DNA from: Pseudomarimonas salicorniae | GTDB lineage: Bacteria; Pseudomonadota; Gammaproteobacteria; Xanthomonadales; Xanthomonadaceae | Direction: 5' to 3' | Length of the DNA: 64,000 nt | NCBI RefSeq assembly: GCF_023156535.1 | Contig: NZ_JALNMH010000003.1 | Location: 124,001-188,000 of the forward strand | Shown here: piece by piece, positions 55,063-64,000 of the stretch | How the letters are laid out: each line of letters opens with the position of its first letter | Position numbering within the stretch: the stretch's first letter is position 1 | Notes under the pieces: generated by a model | What the model saw: only the letters and a program-made list of their open reading frames with translations | Database searches by the model: none | Told to the model about the DNA's origin: nothing | Position numbers and translations under genes: made by a program

Positions 55063-58000
55063 ATGGTCATGAGACGCTCGGCCCGGTTGGTCGCGTGGCC
55101 GGCCTGCCTGCTGCTTGCCGGCGTCGCCCTGGCCAAGGGCACCCGCCCGCTGGACGTCACCGACCTCGGCGCGCCGGTCTTCCAGGTATACGGGCCCGAG
55201 GATGGCCTGTCCGACGAGATCTGGAGCACCGTGGGCATCGACCGCGAGGGTTTCGTCTGGGCCGGCTCGGCTTCTGGCCTGGCCCGCTTCGATGGCTACC
55301 GCTTCACCCCTTACGAGCTGCCCGGGGCACGCAGTCTGGTCCGCGAGATGGAGACCGCGCCTGACGGCTCGCTGTGGGCGATCTTCGAGCGCGAGGGCCT
55401 TGCCCGCTACGAAGAGGCCACGCGAAGCTGGTCGCTGAGCGGGCACCGGCGCTTCGCCCATCGTTTCGCCGCGGATGTGGCGGCGAGTGGCGAGCGTACG
55501 CTGTACGTCTCCCAGGAGTACACCGCGATGCGCTACGGCCCCAAGGGCTGGGAGCCACTCGAGGAGCACGGCGAACCGCTGCCCGGGCACACCATGGGCC
55601 TTGCGCATACCGACACCCTCTTCGGCGAGCCGCGGCTGTGGAGCGCGCGGCATGACGGCAGCCTGTGGTTCCGTCGTCGCGACCAGCCGCAGGCCACCTG
55701 GCAGCGCTTCAAGGTCGCGGCGCTGACCCATGCCCAGTACACCGATCTGGTGCGCACTTTTGACCAGGGCCGCGAGGAGCTGTGGCTGCTGACCTATGGC
55801 GGCGGGGTGCTGCGGATCAGCGCCGAAGGCGAGCGCCACTACAGCGTGGAGGCCGGAGAACTGCCCAGCTCGGCCGTGTACTCCGGCGAGGCGACCTACG
55901 ACGAAACCGGCCGTCGCCGCCTCTGGCTCGCCACCCGCGGCGGCCTGGTGCTGATCGACGAGCGCGGGACCCGGGTGTTCAACCGAAGCCACGGCCTGCC
56001 CTCGGATGCGGTGCGCGGGCTTCGGGTGCAGCGCGATCCCGGCGGCGAGGACCTGCTCTGGGTAGCGACCGAAGCCGGCCTCGCCCGCCTGCGGATCCGG
56101 GAAAGCGCCTGGCAGACCGTGTCCCTGCTCGGCAGCAGCGAGAACGGCATCTTCGGCGTGCTGGTCGAACCCGACGGCCAGGGTGGCGAGCGACTGTGGC
56201 TGGGCAGTGCCCGCGAGGGCCTGCACCTCATTACCCAGGAGGGACGGCGGCATTTCGATGCCAAGGCGCTCGAGCTCGAGCAGCTCGCGGTACGCGGCAT
56301 CTGGCGGGTGTCCGATGGCCACGGGGGGTATACGCGCCTGATGGGCGTGGGCGGTGGCGAGCTGTTCAGGATCGACGAGGCACTGCGCTTCACTCGCCTG
56401 GAAACGCCCTGGCCCAAGAGCCGGGCCGAGGCAGTGACCGCGGCCGTGTCGCGCAGGGGCGATGCCGGCACGGAGTGGTGGATCGGCCTGCTCCAGGGCG
56501 GTGCGTGGCGGCTGCGCGAGGGCCGCTGGACACGGATGCTGGCAGCCGAGCCCGGCAGCCAGTGGGCCACCCTGGGCCTGGCCATCGAACCGACCGGCGA
56601 CGAAGATGCCGTTTGGCTGGCCAGCGGTGGCGGACTGATGCGCTGGCGCGGCGAGCGGATGGAGTCGATCGGCGATCTGCTGCCCCCACTTCGCAACATG
56701 CCGTTCCGCCATGTGGCCGTGATCGATACGCCGCGAGGCCGGCAGGTGTGGGCCAGCAGCCTGCGCGAGGGAGTCCACCGTCTCGCGCTGGATCCGGAGC
56801 AGCCACCCCGGCTTCTCGATGCCTCGGGCGTGCCCGAACCACCCGACCCCACGGTCTACAGCGTGACCGCCGATTCCCGAGGCAGGGTCTATGTCTGCAC
56901 CAATAATGGCGTGCAGCAGCTCACCCCCCTGCCCGCCGGCGGCTATGCCGAGCGGGTCTTCCACCGCCGCGACGGTCTCGTCCACGATGAGTGCAACAGC
57001 AACGGCCAACAGGTGGATGCGCACGATCGATTCTGGGTCGGGACCCTTGGCGGACTCAGCGTCTACGACCCGTCCGCGCAGTTTGACGCGGCCGCGGGCG
57101 TCGCAGGACCGCTCCGCCTGACGCAGGCGATGGCCGAGGGCGCGAGCCTGGCCGCTCCGGCCTCCGGCGCCCTGTCGGTGCCCGCCGGCAATCGTGCGCT
57201 TCGGATCGAATTCGCCTTGCTCGGTGGGCAGCGCGAATCGGAGACGCAGTACCGCTCAAGGCTGCAGCCCTACGAAACGGATTTCGTGCCCTGGTCCACC
57301 GAACACGGACGAAGCTTCGGCAAGCTGCCGCCCGGCGACTACACGCTGGAGATCCAGGCGCGGAACTTCGCCGGCGTCGAGGCGGAACCGCTGCGGCTTT
57401 CGCTCGAGGTGGCGCCACTCTGGTGGCAGCGCGGCAGCATCCAGCTTGTCGGGTTCCTGCTCGGCGCGCTGCTGCTGTCGGGCCTCGTGCTTGCCTACCA
57501 CCGCGACCTGCTGCGCCGCCAGCGCCAGCTTGAGCGGGCGGTGGATTCGCGCACCCAGGCGCTCAGCGAGGCCAATGCCCAGCTGGTCGAGCTGTCCTAC
57601 CTTGACCCGCTGACCGCCCTGCCCAACCGCCGCCGGCTGATGGACACGCTGGATCGCGCACTCGACCGTGCGCGCCGGAAGCACAGCCCCCTGGGCTTGA
57701 TCCTGATCGATGTCGACCAATTCAAGCGCCACAACGACCGCCACGGCCACCTCGCCGGCGATGGCGCCCTTCGCGCGGTGGCCAAGGTGCTGGGCACGGT
57801 CAAGCGCGAGCGCGATCTGGTGGCACGCTATGGAGGCGAGGAGTTCGTCTGTCTGATGGAGGATGCGCCTCTCGTTGCGGTTGCCCAGGTCGCCGAGCGC
57901 ATGCGCGCCCGGGTCGAAGCCCTGCCGCCGCGAGAGCTGGGCAATGACCAGGAGGGCATCACCCTCAGCGCCGGCATCCTGTCCAGGGTACCCAGCGCCG

Positions 58001-58095
58001 AGGACACCCCCGAATCCCTGCTTCGCGATGCCGACACTGCCCTCTACGTCGCGAAGAAGATGGGCCGCAACCAGGTCGTCGAGCACGGCGGTTGA
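55063..58095 (+). CDS. Beta-propeller sensor diguanylate cyclase
   Basis: 1010 residues. A signal/anchor segment (LVAWPACLLLAGVALAK) precedes a large periplasmic region of two-component-regulator-propeller repeats (DREGFVWAGSASGLARFDGY, then LWLATRGGLVLIDERG) at about 40-690, a Y_Y_Y domain at about 710-785 (RSRLQPYETDFVPW, LPPGDYTLEIQARNFAG), a transmembrane helix (LVGFLLGALLLSGLVLAYH) and GGDEF at about 845-1005. The active site is GGEEF with RERD five residues before it, an intact inhibitory site. This layout, with the usual kinase replaced by a cyclase, senses a large extracellular ligand such as a carbohydrate and signals by c-di-GMP. The ATG at 55063 has a weak ribosome binding site; 55069 is an alternative. 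Confidence 0.88.
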   Translation: MVMRRSARLVAWPACLLLAGVALAKGTRPLDVTDLGAPVFQVYGPEDGLSDEIWSTVGIDREGFVWAGSASGLARFDGYRFTPYELPGARSLVREMETAPDGSLWAIFEREGLARYEEATRSWSLSGHRRFAHRFAADVAASGERTLYVSQEYTAMRYGPKGWEPLEEHGEPLPGHTMGLAHTDTLFGEPRLWSARHDGSLWFRRRDQPQATWQRFKVAALTHAQYTDLVRTFDQGREELWLLTYGGGVLRISAEGERHYSVEAGELPSSAVYSGEATYDETGRRRLWLATRGGLVLIDERGTRVFNRSHGLPSDAVRGLRVQRDPGGEDLLWVATEAGLARLRIRESAWQTVSLLGSSENGIFGVLVEPDGQGGERLWLGSAREGLHLITQEGRRHFDAKALELEQLAVRGIWRVSDGHGGYTRLMGVGGGELFRIDEALRFTRLETPWPKSRAEAVTAAVSRRGDAGTEWWIGLLQGGAWRLREGRWTRMLAAEPGSQWATLGLAIEPTGDEDAVWLASGGGLMRWRGERMESIGDLLPPLRNMPFRHVAVIDTPRGRQVWASSLREGVHRLALDPEQPPRLLDASGVPEPPDPTVYSVTADSRGRVYVCTNNGVQQLTPLPAGGYAERVFHRRDGLVHDECNSNGQQVDAHDRFWVGTLGGLSVYDPSAQFDAAAGVAGPLRLTQAMAEGASLAAPASGALSVPAGNRALRIEFALLGGQRESETQYRSRLQPYETDFVPWSTEHGRSFGKLPPGDYTLEIQARNFAGVEAEPLRLSLEVAPLWWQRGSIQLVGFLLGALLLSGLVLAYHRDLLRRQRQLERAVDSRTQALSEANAQLVELSYLDPLTALPNRRRLMDTLDRALDRARRKHSPLGLILIDVDQFKRHNDRHGHLAGDGALRAVAKVLGTVKRERDLVARYGGEEFVCLMEDAPLVAVAQVAERMRARVEALPPRELGNDQEGITLSAGILSRVPSAEDTPESLLRDADTALYVAKKMGRNQVVEHGG

Positions 58096-58118
58096 GGCTG
58101 ACCGGCGCGGCCTGCTGT

Positions 58119-58246
58119 CATAGGGTGCGCCTGGGCGCACCGACGCCACGTGGCGGATTGCGGCGGGGCGACGGGGCCGGCGCTGCGCGGAATGAGACGG
58201 TACCGAGCGTTCGGGAGTTACGCGGTGCGCCGAGGCGCACCCTATG
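58119..58246 (+). repeat. Family-C palindrome, single copy
   Basis: Arms CATAGGGTGCGCCTGGGCGC and GCGCCGAGGCGCACCCTATG lie about 85 bp apart, downstream of the propeller cyclase. A terminator-like stem-loop. Confidence 0.65.
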
Positions 58247-58377
58247 CAGTGGGTGATGTTGCGGGGACGCCACAGCCGCGGCGGATGCCGATACGCTGAT
58301 GGTTCAGCGCGGGGCGTGCAGTCTGCCCGGGGATTTTTCGCTGCGGCTCGCTGGTTCGGCAGGAGGAGGAACACACG

Positions 58378-58605
58378 ATGAGGTTCGACGTTCGCTACGC
58401 GGCTGTGGCCGCCACCTGCCTGCTGCTGTCTGCCTGCAGCACCAAGCAATGGTACGAAGGCGGGCGGGCCGGCGTGGCCGAGGAATGTCGCCGCCTGCCG
58501 AGCGAGGCGCAGTACCAGCGCTGCATGGAGGATGCGCGGCTGAGCTACGAGGACTACCAGCGGCGCCGCGAGGGCAGCGACACACCCGAGAGCATGCGCC
58601 GCTGA
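58378..58605 (+). CDS. Small lipoprotein
   Basis: 75 residues, start preceded by GGAGGAGGAA. The signal peptide ends in the lipobox LLSAC (LLLSACSTKQ), making Cys the lipid-anchored residue; the mature protein is about 55 residues, hydrophilic and helical (RCMEDARLSYEDYQRRREG). A position-2 residue other than Asp (Ser here) fits outer-membrane sorting. Function unknown. It overlaps nothing and its 3' end lies 9 bp from the stop of the convergent AraC regulator. Confidence 0.82.
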   Translation: MRFDVRYAAVAATCLLLSACSTKQWYEGGRAGVAEECRRLPSEAQYQRCMEDARLSYEDYQRRREGSDTPESMRR

Positions 58606-58614
58606 GCGGCCCGA

Positions 58615-59505
58615 TCATCCGGCTCGACGCGCGTCACCGGGCGTGCGTCCGGTGACGCGCCTGTAAGCACGCCGGAACGCCGTTTCGGTGGCATAGCCGA
58701 GGCGTTCGGCGATCTGCGCTACCGAGAGCTGGCTCTCGCGCAGCAGCACCCCGGCCTCGCGCATGCGCAACTCCGCGATGTACTGCAGCGGACTGCAGTC
58801 GAGCAGCTCGCGGAAGCGCTCGGTCAAACGGCTTCGCGACAGCGCGGCCAGCTGGGCGAGCGTGTCGAGACTCCAGCTGCGGCCGGGCTCGGCGTGGATC
58901 GCCGAGAGCACGGGTGCGATCCGTGGGTCGCCCAGCGCGCCCAGAAGTCCGTCGGCAATCTGCCCGGCCTCCATCGCCCGGCGCAGGACCAGGGCGAGCA
59001 GCACCTCGGACAGGGCATCCAGCAGGACGCCGCGGGCCGGACGGTCGCCTTCATCCTCCTCCGCAAGCATGCGCACCACCGGCTCCAGCGCGGCGCCTCC
59101 CTCGACCGCGGACAGCAGGACCAGATCCGGCAGCCCCCGCAACAGCCGGCCGAACTCCGTGTCATCGCCGTGGTACAGGCCGCAGACCAGGCGCGTCGCC
59201 AGCCCGTCGGCATCCGGCAGGCGCAGCTCGCCATCGGCCTCCAGCCGCGGCAGCGCACTCAGCGCATGCCAGCTGTCGCGCGGGAAGAACATCAGGTCGC
59301 CTGCCGACACCGGCAGAGGGCGATCGAGGTGACGCATATGCAGGAAGCAGCGCCCCTCGCTGACTAGATGGTAGCTGGCCTGACCGCGGCCGGCGGCGCT
59401 GAACTGCCAGTCGCCGCAGATCCGCGGCCGCGCGTAGACGTGGCCGCGCAGCCCTATGCGTCTGAGCACCGCGGAGAGCGCGTCGTCCTGTTCTTCTGCT
59501 GCCAT
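58615..59505 (-). CDS. AraC-family transcriptional regulator with cupin sensor
   Basis: 296 residues from the ATG at 59505; the frame reaches a TTG at 59520. The N-terminal cupin-like domain (residues about 20-130, SAAGRGQASYHLVSEGRCFL, DLMFFPRDSWHAL) is the cupin_6 type of AraC_binding family. The C-terminal 100 residues hold two helix-turn-helix motifs (LDTLAQLAALSRSRLTERFR and VAQIAERLGYATETAFRRAY) followed by TGRTPGDARR, the AraC signature. It probably controls a nearby or distant catabolic or efflux gene; no divergent target with a clear operator is visible. The intergenic region to the Cache-domain gene is about 240 bp. Confidence 0.9.
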   Translation of the reverse strand: MAAEEQDDALSAVLRRIGLRGHVYARPRICGDWQFSAAGRGQASYHLVSEGRCFLHMRHLDRPLPVSAGDLMFFPRDSWHALSALPRLEADGELRLPDADGLATRLVCGLYHGDDTEFGRLLRGLPDLVLLSAVEGGAALEPVVRMLAEEDEGDRPARGVLLDALSEVLLALVLRRAMEAGQIADGLLGALGDPRIAPVLSAIHAEPGRSWSLDTLAQLAALSRSRLTERFRELLDCSPLQYIAELRMREAGVLLRESQLSVAQIAERLGYATETAFRRAYRRVTGRTPGDARRAG

Positions 59506-59745
59506 GAGTCTGTTCCGCAAGGGCGATCAGTGTGCCGCGCGCGCGGCGCCCAAGTCACCGGAGGGCAAGCGGGGAACGAAGTTCGCGCCTCGCGGCGCCG
59601 CAGGCGATCCGATATGCGGCAGCCTGCTCGGCCGGCATCCCGGGCGGGTTCACGGAATGTGGCGAACCGTGCTGCTACCGTGGCGATCCGGTCCAGCGCC
59701 AGCGCGCCGGGCCGCTTCGCAGCCCTTGAGCCTCCCCTGCCTGAC

Positions 59746-60204
59746 ATGCCGAATCGCCTGTTTTTTCCCCTTCTGCTGGCCTCTTCGACCGTCCTGGCCG
59801 ACCCGGCCGACACCCTGCTGCGACAGGCCGAGGCCCACTACGGCGAGGTCGGTCGGGAGCAGGCGCTGGTGGATTTCACCGTGGAGCAGGCCTTCCGCGA
59901 CGGCGATCTGTATGTGTTCTGCGTCGACGACTCGCATCGGATGAGTGCGAGCGGCGGTTTTCCGCGCATGGTGGGGGTGGACATCGACCGCTTCAACGTC
60001 GGCGGACGCAGCGGCCTCGCCAGCTTCATGACCCGCAAGGCCAGTCAGGCCGGCGACGAAGGGCGGGTCGAGTACGCCTGGCTCAATCCGGCTTCGGGCC
60101 GCATCGAGCAGAAGAGCGTCATATTCCGACGCTTCGGTCAGGACGTCTGCGGCGTCGGCCACTACGAACCTGTCGAGGAGACCGCCGCTTCCGCGGCCTC
60201 CTGA
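59746..60204 (+). CDS. Periplasmic single Cache-domain protein
   Basis: 152 residues. The start at 59746 gives a short signal peptide (NRLFFPLLLASSTVLA); the frame is open upstream but unsuitable. The mature part has the motifs of small soluble Cache proteins: a long helix (DTLLRQAEAHYGEVGREQAL), DGDLYVFCVDDSHRMSASGG and a closing VEYAWLNPASGRIEQKSVIF then VCGVGHYEP. The family binds small ligands in the periplasm. It is not fused to a transducer. It ends 10 bp from the ftsK stop on the other strand, so the two are convergent. Confidence 0.8.
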   Translation: MPNRLFFPLLLASSTVLADPADTLLRQAEAHYGEVGREQALVDFTVEQAFRDGDLYVFCVDDSHRMSASGGFPRMVGVDIDRFNVGGRSGLASFMTRKASQAGDEGRVEYAWLNPASGRIEQKSVIFRRFGQDVCGVGHYEPVEETAASAAS

Positions 60205-60214
60205 GCGCAGTCGA

Positions 60215-63670
<3,456 letters not shown>

Positions 63671-63700
63671 GCGATTCCCGAACCGGCCGCTGAAACGCCC

Positions 63701-63783
63701 ATATTCCCGCGTAAGCGGGAGCCCAATGGTTGCCCGGTCGACACTTTGCCAAGCCCGGATCCCCGCCCGCGCGGGGATGACGG
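63701..63783 (+). repeat. Interspersed inverted-repeat pair (TCCCGC/GCGGGA type)
   Basis: Two small hairpins, TCCCGCGTAAGCGGGA at 63705-63720 and ATCCCCGCCCGCGCGGGGAT at about 63759-63778, flank a spacer of about 40 bp. The form ATTCCCGCG...GCGGGA(A)TG and CATCCCCGCGC(G)GGGATGACGG resembles the small interspersed repeats common in beta- and gammaproteobacteria. Confidence 0.6.
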
Positions 63784-63834
63784 CCGACCGCCGACGGGCG
63801 ATTGATTCGTGGTCGGTCTATGAACGTTTCGTTC

Positions 63835-63896
63835 GATCGCCAGCAAGCTGGCTCCTACATCGCTCGACGCCTGTAGGAGCCAGCTTGCTGGCGATC
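63835..63896 (-). repeat. Family-A palindrome, single copy, outward orientation
   Basis: Arms GATCGCCAGCAAGCTGGCTC and TGTAGGAGCCAGCTTGCTGG with a 14-bp centre. Compared with copies I-IV the arms face the other way (ATCGCC outermost), so it is a different pairing of two A arms. Confidence 0.7.
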
Positions 63897-63928
63897 CGTT
63901 CAGCCCGGCTCCGTCGCGGCCGCCCGGC

Positions 63929-64000
63929 GTGACTCTCGCCGCCCGTCTCGTCGACTCGCTCGACAAGGTCGACCCTGCCGAATGGCAGCGCCTGCTCGGC
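63929..64000 (+). CDS. GNAT/FemAB-like acyltransferase, N-terminal fragment (cut by window end)
   Basis: A GTG at 63929 opens a frame of 24 codons to the end of the window: TLAARLVDSLDKVDPAEWQR LLG. The N-terminal pattern RLVDSLDKVDPAEWQRL closely resembles the start of the GNAT/peptidogalycan (DUF482) protein family, typically about 380-400 residues. Only the beginning is visible, so function cannot be tested, and the start codon is inferred from this pattern. Confidence 0.6.
   Translation, partial: MTLAARLVDSLDKVDPAEWQRLLG

Noticed and set aside
54928-57024. Minus-strand open frame of 698 codons
   Set aside because: Antisense to the propeller cyclase; the plus strand has recognisable propeller and GGDEF motifs.

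Overview
The window is about 64 kb of very GC-rich DNA from a gammaproteobacterium, most likely of the Xanthomonadales (Lysobacterales). The reasons are the divergent ftsK/trxB pair at the right end with a GNAT/FemAB-like gene beyond trxB, a secreted protein with a DGFESG-type C-terminal tail, many PAS/GAF hybrid kinases and c-di-GMP enzymes, and dense families of REP-like palindromes. I saw no rRNA, tRNA, CRISPR array, prophage, plasmid backbone or insertion-sequence transposase. The high GC content produces many long antisense open frames that are not genes.

Layout. 0.1-5.2 kb: a CPA1-type cation/proton antiporter, a diguanylate cyclase and a flavin oxidoreductase. 5.2-13.2 kb: a repeat-rich stretch holding an EcsC-like protein with a histone-like basic tail, a two-gene c-type cytochrome operon, a secreted DGFESG-tailed protein and a small membrane protein. 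13.2-23.3 kb: a 1694-residue hybrid histidine kinase, a DAO-type oxidoreductase/AarF kinase operon, and a haem-c secreted protein. 23.3-24.0 kb: a relic of a DUF2075 protein and a shortened mosaic repeat.

24.0-31.2 kb is the most unusual part. Three exported proteins are encoded in one operon whose genes overlap by ATGA at both junctions. The first is a putative lipoprotein joining a caspase-like domain, a DUF4384-like domain and a subtilase domain whose nucleophile position is threonine instead of serine. The second is a short caspase-like protease with an intact His/Cys dyad. The third is a HEAT-repeat protein with what looks like a decayed caspase fold at its N-terminus. I infer a periplasmic proteolytic cascade or regulatory complex; this has not been demonstrated.

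31.9-38.3 kb: a GGDEF/EAL protein, an orphan GspG-like pseudopilin, a secreted amidohydrolase, a TerB-like protein and a full mosaic repeat. 38.3-43.0 kb: a methanogen-output-domain-like protein whose gene overlaps that of a second hybrid histidine kinase. 43.2-52.6 kb: envelope functions, namely a divergent Lnt paralogue with a 290-residue extension, an SGNH hydrolase, a universal stress protein, an MBOAT/SGNH acyl-transfer pair and a membrane protein. 52.8-64 kb: a small conserved-looking protein, a secreted-type lipase/phospholipase, a beta-propeller diguanylate cyclase, a small lipoprotein, an AraC regulator, a Cache-domain protein, ftsK, trxB and the first 24 codons of a GNAT-like protein.

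Most intergenic space is filled by three REP-like palindrome families (A: GTAGGAGCCAGCTTGC; B: GTGGGAGCGCCCTTGG; C: ATAGGGTGCGGCTGGCCG). They occur singly, in a tandem triplicate, in a direct duplication, and in a conserved C-B-A composite of about 400-460 bp found three times in full and once shortened.
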